NCBI GenBank assembly: GCA_048013815.1
Contig: CM106586.1
Location: 13,888,001-13,952,000, forward strand
DNA from: Setoptus koraiensis
Taxonomy: Eukaryota; Arthropoda
Direction of reading: 5' to 3'
DNA length: 64,000 bases
Shown here: positions 55,050 to 64,000 of the stretch, one piece after another
How the letters are laid out: each line of letters starts with the position of its first letter
How positions within the stretch are numbered: position 1 is the first letter of the stretch
Notes under the pieces: generated by a model
Told to the model about the DNA's origin: nothing
The model's database searches: none
The model's input: the letters and a program-made list of their open reading frames with translations, nothing else
Made by a program: the position numbers and the translations under genes

Positions 55050-55208
55050 ATGTCTCACGGACGCCCCATTGTTGGCGAAAATTTGCCCTTCTCAATTAGA
55101 AATCACAGACTGCTAGCCATTGGAATGACCCTGTACATCGGATCAGCCATGGGCCTCCCATTTTATATATTGAGAACACAACTCAAGAGATTCTACAATG
55201 TTAAATAG
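55050..55208 (+). CDS. COX7C: Cytochrome c oxidase subunit 7C
   Basis: The ATG at 55050 gives 52 residues: SHGRPIVGENLPFSIRNH, then LLAIGMTLYIGSAMGLPFYI, then LRTQLKRFY. This follows mature COX7C (human SHYEEGPGKNLPFS, then one helix and a RHQL-like tail). The single membrane helix lies at about residues 22-41. Subunit 7C is a small nuclear-encoded subunit of respiratory complex IV in the inner mitochondrial membrane. The usual presequence of about 16 residues is not visible: translation begins where the mature protein would. Either an upstream exon was missed (a CACTAG precedes 55032) or targeting relies on the mature part. About 750 bases downstream hold no gene I can support. Confidence 0.88.
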   Translation: MSHGRPIVGENLPFSIRNHRLLAIGMTLYIGSAMGLPFYILRTQLKRFYNVK

Positions 55209-55957
55209 TTAATCAGGAATGTAGTTTTTTTGCAGCCTCACATGGGTTCAATCAGTCCCATGATGATTAATAAAAATTGACTATTATTAGCTAGTCTACA
55301 GAAATAGCCTGTCTCTTATTAACTCGCTCTCATATTTATAGTGACCAACAATTTAAGGTAAAATAATGAAGACAAGTATATCTCATCTCATGACATCACA
55401 CCTTCACTAGTAGGCTAGCCTGTACCGCTGGCTAGTGTTGAGGCTAACAAGACAGTCAACTATTAGCGAGCGACCCCTGCTACACCGTATTCGTAAAAGT
55501 ACAGTCGGGCATCATTATAGTGCTACACTAAATAGGTATTATAATTTAATTAGTTGTTGTTATAATACACGTGATTGCGGTCACAATATCTCACTAGGGA
55601 ATATTAGTTACTTTTGTTGTTGTCTCGTATTTACAATTATTTTGTGTACATACACACATCATATACTTGTACAAGGCGAATCCTTGCCTCACTATTTCTA
55701 ATCTAGTGTGTAGACGATCCTCACATAATTGCCACCCTAAAATGAGGTTATTTCCACACTTACACATATATATATTTTCATATGTATATGTGTATACATT
55801 CATATATATATCTATTATGTATATATATTTTTAAATTTTGGCGTTACAGTTGAGCTAAATAGGATCTAAATAGAGTAACAGTAGCTATATTAAATTATAT
55901 ATTATAAAAGTATCTAGGAATATAATAATATTCAAATAATTCTTTATCCACTTATTG
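55209..55957. other. Intergenic, AT-rich
   Basis: TATATA/ACACAT-type alternating tracts occur near 55755-55835. No gene. Confidence 0.4.
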
Positions 55958-56383
55958 ATGCCAACGGCGCCAGCGCTAAAAGGTCATTTGATCTGCGCGC
56001 CCGCCGACATTCGTTTGATTGGAGATGACCAAGGATCCGGGGAAGACCTTCATTCGATATTATTGATGACCCTATCGCCATACTTCCAGATCGTTTTAAA
56101 CGATGGCGACTTCTATAAAACTACCTACTATTGTAATAACGATAATAATGGTACTAGCAATAATATAACCAACAGTAACAATAATGTTAGGACCTTGTAC
56201 TTGGAAGGGGCAGATAGTGAGACCATAAAGATAATCAAAGATTATGCCTATACTGGTAAGACTAAATTAACAGTTGACAATGTTAAAAAAGTCAATAGGG
56301 TTGCCGACATGTATAATATAGTGGGCCTAATAACTGAATGTGAGACGTTTCTTATAAAAAACACCAACACTCCAGAGTGTTAA
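55958..56383 (+). CDS. Short BTB/POZ-like protein, 141 residues
   Basis: The ATG at 55958 starts a frame with BTB features: ICAPADIRLIGDDQGSGEDL, then HSILLMTLSPYFQIVLNDGD (the HR-L-S-YF core), a Asn-rich insertion (about 15 residues), then VRTLYLEGADSETIKIIKDY, AYTGKTKLT and NVKKVNRVADMYNIVGLITE, matching the V-L-AA--LQ--L block. The protein stops right after the BTB fold with no BACK, Kelch or zinc-finger part. BTB domains dimerise and often bind cullin-3. The 3' end overlaps the TLDc gene on the other strand by 32 bases. A missing downstream exon is possible, but the stop is not next to an obvious donor. Confidence 0.7.
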   Translation: MPTAPALKGHLICAPADIRLIGDDQGSGEDLHSILLMTLSPYFQIVLNDGDFYKTTYYCNNDNNGTSNNITNSNNNVRTLYLEGADSETIKIIKDYAYTGKTKLTVDNVKKVNRVADMYNIVGLITECETFLIKNTNTPEC

Positions 56384-56912
56384 CTACAAAATCCTGTTTC
56401 CTAGCTAATGGTGAATGATTGCCAAACGTTTTACATGGATGACTGGAACCATGATACAAATCAACATCTAACCAGAGTCCAAAGCATCCGTCACCGGCGC
56501 CGAATGCAAGACTGTCGCTATTGCCCTTAATATAATATTGATTGTCGCCTGTCCAGGGATACCGTTCAAATTTAGGTATGAACCTAAATAGATACGTTTC
56601 GCCCGTTCCATAGAAGCCGTCGCTTTGTTTGATGGAACATGAAGCAAAGGCGCCAAAGACGACATTTTCCGTATCCCTGATTATTAACAATGTTGGACTA
56701 TCATATTTAGCTAATGTTCTATAAAGAGTCTTTAAACTAAATCCCATTTGTGATGTACTAAATGCTAGCGTCCATGAGTAACCCTCTGCTCTAGCTGGTA
56801 AATATTTACATAATTCTCTGCGATGTGAATTCTCTAATATCTCCGATTTGCCAATTAGCTCTGGCAGTGGTACAGGTGACGAGTAGCCATCATACCAATC
56901 ATCATTATTCAT
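56352..56912 (-). CDS. TLDc domain protein (OXR1/NCOA7/TLDC2-like)
   Basis: The ATG at 56912 gives 186 residues, almost entirely a TLDc domain. Conserved blocks are LCKYLPARAEGYSWTLAFST, GFSLKTLYRTLAKYDSPTLL, VVFGAFASCSIKQSDGFYGT, GETYLFRF, YPWTGDNQYYIKGNSDSLAF and then GDGCFGLWLDVDLYHGSSHP, KTFGNHSPLARKQDF and a C-terminal LECWCFL. This equals the short TLDc-only forms of OXR1 and NCOA7 or TLDC2. TLDc proteins protect against oxidative stress and bind and disassemble the V-ATPase. There is no LysM or GRAM part upstream in this window, so it is either a TLDC2-type gene or a short form. It ends inside the coding region of the convergent BTB gene. Confidence 0.92.
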   Translation of the reverse strand: MNNDDWYDGYSSPVPLPELIGKSEILENSHRRELCKYLPARAEGYSWTLAFSTSQMGFSLKTLYRTLAKYDSPTLLIIRDTENVVFGAFASCSIKQSDGFYGTGETYLFRFIPKFERYPWTGDNQYYIKGNSDSLAFGAGDGCFGLWLDVDLYHGSSHPCKTFGNHSPLARKQDFVVNTLECWCFL

Positions 56913-58245
56913 GATTAATCATGTATATGTGTATATTTGGTTTGTTGTAATTTACAATGGGTTGACAGACAGTGTTGTGTTGTAATAGTTGTCGTATTAA
57001 TTGAATTGATTGGACTGTTAACAGGCTGGCCTGATTTGTCGATGTGAACGATGTATGAAGATGGTGGTTGTGGTGGTTATTGATTATGCTGGTTGTTGTC
57101 GTTGTTGTTGTGGCTGTTACAGTACTTGATTTTCAATGCCACCAACACACACACACACAGATCCAAAGCGAGCTGTCAAGTGTAAGTGCTGTCAGTGCTG
57201 CAGAATCCACGCAATGTGACTAATAGGTTCAAGTCTGCTCACATTGCACTCTACCCCACACGATTGTACAATGTGTAATACAAGGATGGTAACATAAAGA
57301 TGGAGATATGAAGATGACAGATATAGATATATACGTTTATAAACAATTATAAACAACAAAAGACAAATATAAACGTCGATCGTGGAGGATATTGTATTCA
57401 GATTCTTTTACTTGTGCTCACACACACACACACACTCACGACACTGCTGCAATGTCCGCACTGCAGACAGTCTGCAGTTTGCAGCAAAAGATAAGCGCTC
57501 TCTGCAAGCGCCTCCACGCACACGTAGCTGCCTTTCCTGCCTGCTCGCCTGCCTGCCTGCCTTGTGAGCTGCTGCTGCTGTCTGCCGATTGCTAACTGCT
57601 AACTGCCAACTGCTAGCTGCAAGCTGAGGGCCACAGCTTATGCTGTAGATAGTGTTGTTGTTGTGGTTGATTTGACTATTGGCTAGCGGACTATACAAGA
57701 ACACACACACACACTGTATAAATATATATAAATATATCCAGACAGCATTGAGGCGTGTCACCCCCCGAACGCTCACTGTGTGGCCGCTGGCGAGTCTGCA
57801 GGGGGCGCTGTTTGGTTGCAGCAAGCGGCGCTGTTTTGGTGTTTGGCTGGCCAGTTGCACTGCCAACTGCAAGTGCCATTGGCCCGTGTCTCACGAGTTG
57901 CCAGTGGCGAGGAGCGCCTCTAGTGCAGCTTGCGCGCACCGCCGTTGACGCAACGAAGCCGAGCCAGCCACTAGTATGTGTGTGTTGTTGTGCAGTATGG
58001 TAGTGCTAGAGTACACGACAGCCAATTACGTAACGTTGTGCTGCTGTGTGTCTGTTGTTTGCTATGCGGATGCGCCACGAACGATGCGCATCAAAGCGCG
58101 TCTAACTGTGTCGCTCTATTCAACGCGGTCTCGCCATTGGGCAGAGTCTCTGCAGAGAGCGAGCGAGCCAAATTGTAAGCGAATGTCAACTGTGTCCTGT
58201 TATGTGAGAGCAAGACGACGTTTGTTGTCGACTGGATGCTGCTGC

Positions 58246-58281
<36 letters not shown>

Positions 58282-58850
58282 CGTTGTTGTTGCCATTGAA
58301 AACACGCCACCACGCACAGTGGCGCTGGCGGCGGCGCAAATCGAAACGAAGTGGCAAAGTTGATCATCATCGATGGCTCGCGCTCTTGTATCCGCTCGGT
58401 TCTACTTCAATTGGCAGCCCACTTTTGCCTCTGTCCGACTGGCTGCTTGTTTGTTTGCCCGCTCGCTTGTTTTGCACTCTCTGTCCACTCTTTTTCACTC
58501 TCTTTCACTGTCCGACGCTCCGGCGGCCCGACGCTCCGGCGGCCCGATTGTGTCGACGCTGGCGCCGGGCTGCAAGCGACCGAAACAGCAACGTCAATTG
58601 TTTGTGCCCATTTAAACTGCTCGTTAGCTGGCTGGCAGCGCTGTCGTCGAGCTCGAGCTCGATGCCGATATGTGCTGCTTGTGCCGACACAACAACAAAA
58701 TGCCCCAGCCGAGACTATCGTTCGGCATGCCAATCGTCTAAATCATCATTGACTCTCCTGTGTCAAGTTGACATTGTCACAGGCCACCAACAATTGTGGC
58801 CAACAGACACAACAACAACATGACATGACGCACCTACACCTGTCATCATT

Positions 58851-58903
58851 GGCGGCATTGGCGGCATTGGCAGCATTGGCAGCATTGGCAGCATTGGCAG
58901 CAT
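58851..58903. repeat. 9-bp tandem array
   Basis: Two GGCGGCATT units are followed by four GGCAGCATT-type units, in the intergenic region upstream of the convergent lipase gene. Confidence 0.9.
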
Positions 58904-60039
58904 GGCGCCAATGCAAGTTGACACAAGTGGTGCGATACTGTTGTGCGCTGTCACCCTGCCTCACTCAAAAATGCCCCAAATACCCTGGTCTGATCTGCGG
59001 GCTGCAGCCTCACAACTGTTGTCAGTTCCCAACTGTACAACTGAGAAAATTGAGAAAATTCCACGGTCCCCGAGTACCCGAGCTGCTGCACATTGGGTAT
59101 TTTGCAATATTGGGAATCAAACTTTAATCAAACTTCAATCAAACTGGCACTCAATTGGCCGTACCGGCCTATCACACAATCTGGCGAGCTCAAAATGTAA
59201 ACACGGTATCGCCTCACAGCAACCCGCATGGTGAATAGTGGGAATATGTCCGAGCAAGCGTGACCAAAGGGGCAAGGTTCGCGGTTTACCAAATAAACGC
59301 ACACCACACATCCAAGTTACATGATCTAACTACTTGTAAACAGATGAGAAGCAGCGGATAAGGAGGCGCAATAAAGCGTTAACTTTATCACGTAAGCACG
59401 TGTTTATGATGTAATCACTAGCGTTGATTGGACCACCAATCAATGCTCATCACTGGCTAGCACATGTCATAACGAAGGCTAACTAAGGCCTTCCCGAAAT
59501 ACATGTGCACCTCGCCAATCCCTATCTCTGGTGGTGAGTTGACGCACTAGTGTTAGTCTGTTTTAATGGTGACTTATTCCATCACTGTTACCGACAATCG
59601 CTGGCACTATAACACCCAATGCTGCAACACGGATTTAGAGTTGCTATTTTGAACGTGATATGGTCAGAGGGATTTCGTTTGCTCTCTGAACAAGCTCCAG
59701 TTGCAAATTCTATCGACCAAAGAATCTGTGCAACATATCTGCTGACAGCGGAACAGGCCATTCGAAGAAAACTAGATGATGCAATTTGCACGAAATACAC
59801 AAAAGCGATGTGTATGAAATACACAAAAGTTCAATGGGCCCTTTTTGGGTGATTCTTCTTCGAGTGGACAGTCACAGCCTTCGGCCGGCGCTGCAAACCA
59901 GCCTGGAGTAGCCCCGATGGACGAGAGTATCGATTGTCATGATCGCCACTGTAGTCATTGTGCTGATGTCACTAACTACGAGATACCGCTTGACTCAAGC
60001 GGCTTGAGTGGCTCAAATGGTGTAGGCTGCATTGGTCGA

Positions 60040-60068
60040 CTCTACAGTGTAGAGTCTACACTGTAGAG
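60040..60068. repeat. Perfect 29-bp palindrome
   Basis: The arms CTCTACAGTGTAGA and TCTACACTGTAGAG flank a single G at 60054. It lies in sequence with no recognised gene. Confidence 0.9.
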
Positions 60069-61049
60069 GCGCTCATCAAAAACAAAATCTCACTCCTGAA
60101 TGGATTAAATGGGCCAAAGAATTTTTCGCTTGCCTCGGGGGGCATCGCCGAACGGAGACAGAACGCACCATTGTGCACACAGCGCTTGTATGGGCCTCAT
60201 TACTGGCCTAAAAATGAAATGGCAAATGGTTGACGTTTTGTTTTGGGCCAAAAAAGTCAGCCAATTTTTTGTCTAAGGCAAGCGCCCTCTCTGATCTACT
60301 TATGGCGACGTTTTGACAAGCGGCAAGGATTGGCCCGAGTGAGACAGTTGTTTTTTGAGTATATTCGCACTCAAGTGGCCAATTCAGTTGAAAGAAGAAT
60401 CATCATTGAGCCAGCCACAAGCCTGGCCGCTTAGCTTGCCTTTATCATGAATTTCGTAACTGTCCACGGTGTCATTTGAACTGTTAGCATTCGGCGAACA
60501 AACGCTGACGCTGTTGCCGTTCACCCACTTCCGGGTGTGTGATTGACAAGCCGGCCGTATCGTATTGATACGGTATTAATCCATCAGTCGCCACCAATCG
60601 CTGGCTCCTGTAACCCGATCGAATCGACTCGATCAGCGATGCTCATTATAAATCGCTCATTTCACAATGTGCCCACGGCGACACACTGACCCCGAATTGC
60701 ATTTGAACAGCTCGAACGGATCGCCCCCTAAGACATGGCGGCCTCTCTTGTCCGTTGTGCAGCCAAACAGGACGCGCGATTTGTTTGCAGCCCAAACCCA
60801 GAACAACGAGACACAAAAGCTACAGATTAAATCAGATGGGGCTCGCAAAGAAAACCAACAGATTAGGGCTGTTTCTCGTGAATTTGTGGCCACGTTTATC
60901 ACACTATGACATGTTGTTGTTGTTGTTGTTTTGTGTTTTACACTGACAATTCTTATCTATTTTTATCTGCCATTTCATCTGGCCACTCCGATGCTTGATT
61001 GATATAAACAAAGCGCGACATAAACAAAACAAAATGAAAAACAATTTTT

Positions 61050-63441
61050 TCACCTGGTGCAACGGTGCAACTGAACGCCCGCTCTGTCGTTGTCCAGGCT
61101 AGACCAGCGACACAATTTTGCCGAGCCTATAGCGCGGATTCTGGCGTCGATATTGCTCATATAAGTGACCTCGACCAGGTCCACCAGTCTCGGTCTCAGC
61201 TGCTTTTCGCCGCTTAAAATCACTGAATCAATGGGGCCCAAGAAGGACTCTGTTGTCAGCAACAGTGTGTACGACAACGACGACGAGTACCTGTTCAGTG
61301 TCAACGGTTGGCCCGTTGGATCGCTCAATTTTGTCACATTGGCCATGTGACCCATGATGCTAATAGAGTTGATAGATATTGTTTCGCGCCTAAATCTCCA
61401 CCACAGATATCTGACCAGTATGTGATAATGATGCAAACAAAAGTTTGCCCTTGGTTTTGTGTCGAAATAGTAGCGGCTCTGCAACTTTCTCGGTCCGTTT
61501 TCCCCTTCATCGTCGCCAAATCTGTCCCTCTGGTGGAGCCTTCGACGATTCTCCAGCTCCCACACGACAGCGTCCGCCGGGCCGCCGCCGTAACTGTGTG
61601 TGTCCATCATGCGCCGCATCTGGTTGGCGGCGGGCAGGTGCGGCGGGCCGCTCGGGCCGGACTCAGGGCTCACGGGCGCTGGCAAAATCTGAGCTGGCGG
61701 GCCGTTGCTGGCGGCCGCCTCAGCTCCGACGAGGCTCACGTTTGCGGTCGGCGGCGCGCTCTTCGGGCCGGCCCGAAGCTGGCGCGCTTCGGGCATAAAG
61801 AAGGTGCGACAATCGTCCTTTTGTTTGCACTGGAAACACTGGCCCCGCTTGAAGTTGACATAATTATCACATTTGTAGCCCACCATTTGGCACACGTTGT
61901 CGCGATCGAGCTTGTTCTCGCCGGGCACCCATTGGTAGTCCATTGATTCCACCATGAGATCGACGGCTCGGTGGTGCGAGCACGCCGACGCTCGAAACAG
62001 ATTCTTGATGGGCCTGATGAACAATTTCGAGGTGGCCTTCTTGATCTTCATCAGCTTCCGGAATGTGGAATCGGCCGCTTGCGAGCCCGTTCGCTCGCCG
62101 GGACCCGGCGCGTCGGGCGCCAGCATTCGCCTGCCCGTCGACAGGCTGGCGAGGGGCGCCGGTGCGCCCAAAAAGTACCTGTCGTCGGCAGCAAAAACGT
62201 TGCGCCAGGCCGACCCGGGTTCCAGGTTTCTCCAGGCGGCCGGCCCGTTGAGCCATAGCATCGCCGTTTCGGCGCTGCCGTCCGACGCTCTGGCGTCGCC
62301 GCTCACGGGGGCCTGCACGAGTTCCTCGAAGTGGCGCTTTATGGCCGCGGCCTGAAACAGGTCGCTGGCGCCGCTCGACAGCGGCGGCGCGGGCTCACAG
62401 CCGGGCTGTTTGCCGCGCCCGTTCGGGTAAAAATCATAGTCGCCCAGCGGCTCACTGTAGCCCATGAGACCGGAATTCGTGTGCATCACCTCCACCAATT
62501 TGGCGCTGTCGGGCCTCAAATGGGTCCAGATGCGTGTGTTTAGGGCGCCGCCGCTGTTGGCGTCGAGCATTATCTCCAATTCGATGGCCTCGTCGGCTTG
62601 TTGCAGGCTGCCGTCCTCGGCAAACACTTGCTGCGCGTTTTTGCCCTTGGATGCATCGGCGGAGTCAACGAAAAAGTTGTTGTTGTCTTTGTTGTCGTCG
62701 TTGTCGTCGCGATTCGTGACCGTGGCGCCCGTGCTGCGCGGCCCGAAGCACGGCAACGCCGGATCGCAAGCCGTGATGCGGCCGATCATCTGAAAGGGGC
62801 GCGGCGCTGCTGCCAGCGACGACGCGGCCAACGCGAGCGGATCGTCCGCGCTGCCCGGCCGGGCGCTCCTGGCGGATATTTGCTGTTGCAGTCGTAGGTG
62901 GTGCTGTTGCTCATGGTAATCGTTTGCGAACTCGCTACCAACAAATCCCATTATGTGCGCCCCCAGCGAATGGCCTATCAAATGGATCTGCTCAAAGTCA
63001 ATGTCGTCGCGCAATTTCTTCAACAGTCTGGCTATCATTCGTGACACAATTAACGCATTAGCGGCAGCGCGCGGATAATAGGCCAGCACGGGCGACGCGC
63101 CCTTGCGCCAATCGGTCAGTATGACGTTGCAATCTTCGTGCCGCAAGAACTTGTCCTTGGCCTCTTGCATCCATTCCGATTGGTCGAGGTCCGTGTGAAA
63201 GCCGTGCGTTATCCATTTCAGCGACTTGTTCCTCTTGAACGGACTGTGCAGCAGTATCTCGAACCGGCCCGCGCCAGTGCCATTTATTACGTAGGGCACC
63301 ATCGGATTTGAGCGGGTAAACAGGTGAAAGGTTATATTTAATTGGTCCGGCGTAGCGCTGGAGGTGGGCACCACGCAGCTCTTGCTGAGCCGCTCCAACG
63401 TTACGTCGTTGTCCTCCAATCTGAAATCGTCTTTGTTGTCG

Positions 63442-63497
<56 letters not shown>

Positions 63498-63839
63498 GCT
63501 GTTGCTGTTGATGAGGTCGGTAAAGCTATTGTCGCCTGTATTTGAACGCTGCAGTTGATGCGGATCAATCACAATTAATTGTGGCTCGGCTACGTTTGCC
63601 GTCACGGGCAAGTCGACGACGGGCTGCCGCTGCTGTTGCTGTAACTGTAACTGCGGCCGTCCCCCGTCGACGGGCGACGACGACGACGTTCTCGCGATTG
63701 TTTGCCGGAAGGGGTCAGCCGGTCGCTGACAAATGACTGTGTTGTTGTTGTTGTTGGCATTGATTAAAACTAATACTATTATCACAATTGTAAAACTCAA
63801 CTCAATCACAGCATCACCGTGGCCTCTGTTTAAAATCAT
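61050..63839 (-). CDS. Secreted lipase of the pancreatic-lipase family with large insertions
   Basis: One exon of 929 residues from the ATG at 63839. A hydrophobic stretch at residues 13-27 (LSFTIVIIVLVLINA) is a signal peptide or anchor. An Asn run of about 19 lies near residues 113-131. The alpha/beta-hydrolase core follows: WITHGFHTD, then the nucleophile elbow IHLIGHSLGAHIMGF (Ser near 290), the acid in ITACDPALPCF (near 356), VEVMHTNSGLMGYSEPLGDY and YPNGRGKQPGC. The His block CSHHRAVDLMVES normally follows within about 15 residues but here comes some 135 residues later (near 618). The triad is complete. After it, the GYKCDNYVNFKRGQCFQC block and a long C-terminal region follow. It is likely extracellular, hydrolysing neutral or phospholipid esters; the lid is hard to place, so substrate is unknown. 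Coding GC is high. Confidence 0.88.
63433..63497. repeat. (TTG)n microsatellite coding poly-Asn in the lipase
   Basis: A nearly pure TTG run, read on the minus strand as AAC codons, encodes the Asn tract. Such a run is prone to length change. Confidence 0.9.
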
Positions 63840-64000
63840 TTTTTCGCTCTTGTTGCCGATGTGCCACTGACAACAGTTTGTGAGTGTCTACCCGAGCGGC
63901 CGCACTCACAAAAAAAAATTGTCAATACAAGGTTTGGGCTGGCCGGTGTAGCAGGTTTGAGGTCAATAGATGTCAATGCGTTGAAAATATTCAAGAATTC
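63840..64000. other. Upstream of the lipase gene
   Basis: 161 bases to the window edge should include the start of its 5' UTR or promoter. No motif is clear. Confidence 0.4.

Larger units (their letters stand above)
56913..61049. other. Intergenic, repeat-rich, GC-richer, 4.1 kb
   Basis: No gene is well supported. Contents: CA runs near 57150 and 57420; a CTGC/CCTG tract near 57535-57575 and tandem CTAACTG near 57590-57620; (TTG)n near 58243-58280; a duplicated 18-base GACGCTCCGGCGGCCC unit near 58513-58548; a 9-bp array at 58851-58903; a palindrome at 60040-60068. A coding-like stretch near 59847-60063 (GDSSSSGQSQPSAG, HDRHCSHCADVTNYE) has no start or splice support. Confidence 0.5.

Noticed and set aside
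59619-60066. Two adjacent plus-strand frames near 59.6-60.1 kb
   Set aside because: The second looks mildly coding (GDSSSSGQSQPSAG) but has no ATG, no convincing splice sites and no family. It is mentioned only as content of the intergenic stretch.
1-64000. CRISPR arrays, bacterial operons, LTR or virus-like elements
   Set aside because: Splice sites, TATA boxes and animal gene families show a eukaryotic nuclear sequence. No spaced direct repeats, long terminal repeats, capsid, envelope or reverse transcriptase motifs were seen.

Overview
The window looks like nuclear DNA from an arthropod with a compact genome. Where introns are visible they are mostly about 60 to 170 bases. Many long conserved genes are intronless (DnaJ, DCTN4, LAP3, GTF3C5, a 929-residue lipase). 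Intergenic gaps are short, and an astakine/prokineticin-type cytokine is present. A mite-like chelicerate would fit, but species assignment is inference. No rRNA, tRNA, CRISPR array, LTR element or virus-like element was recognised.

Layout. 0-3.6 kb: the 5' end of an unidentified gene running off the left edge, a Myb/SANT-like frame, a decayed Tigger/pogo-like DNA transposon, an inverted repeat, and a fragment of a secreted-protein gene. 3.6-14.4 kb: a dense run holding TMEM222, an ENOPH1-like protein that has lost catalytic residues, a canopy-family protein, five unidentified proteins, and a 520-residue protein built from an acidic decapeptide repeat and five exact-length 99-bp basic repeats. 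14.8-17.9 kb: a small TIR element and two members of an unrecognised secreted family. 18-31.1 kb: an SLC49/FLVCR-like transporter, a farnesylatable DnaJ-A protein, ARL6IP5, dynactin subunit 4, a ten-finger C2H2 protein, and a four-exon astakine-like gene assembled here by hand.

31.9-45.9 kb turns visibly GC-richer. It is occupied by one gene, a single-pass receptor-like protein with two thrombospondin type-1 repeats, split by an intron of about 8.75 kb. That intron is full of short tandem repeats, GGGCCC cores and long perfect palindromes. 46-51 kb returns to AT-rich sequence with a broken F-box-like gene, an inverted intact copy of the secreted family, the second copy of the TIR element and a diverged copy of a block of the big intron. 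51-57 kb holds LAP3, GTF3C5, COX7C, and a BTB gene and a TLDc gene that converge and overlap at their 3' coding ends. 57-61 kb is repeat-rich and appears non-coding. 61-64 kb is a lipase-family gene with two large insertions.

Most conserved genes are unrelated housekeeping functions: dynein adaptor, Pol III transcription, respiratory chain, ER and membrane trafficking. The lineage-specific material worth following is the secreted family (two intact, one short, one fragment), the repeat-built basic protein, the astakine-like cytokine and the palindrome-rich intron. Exon joins were made by reading splice sites and phase by eye; no search or RNA evidence was available.
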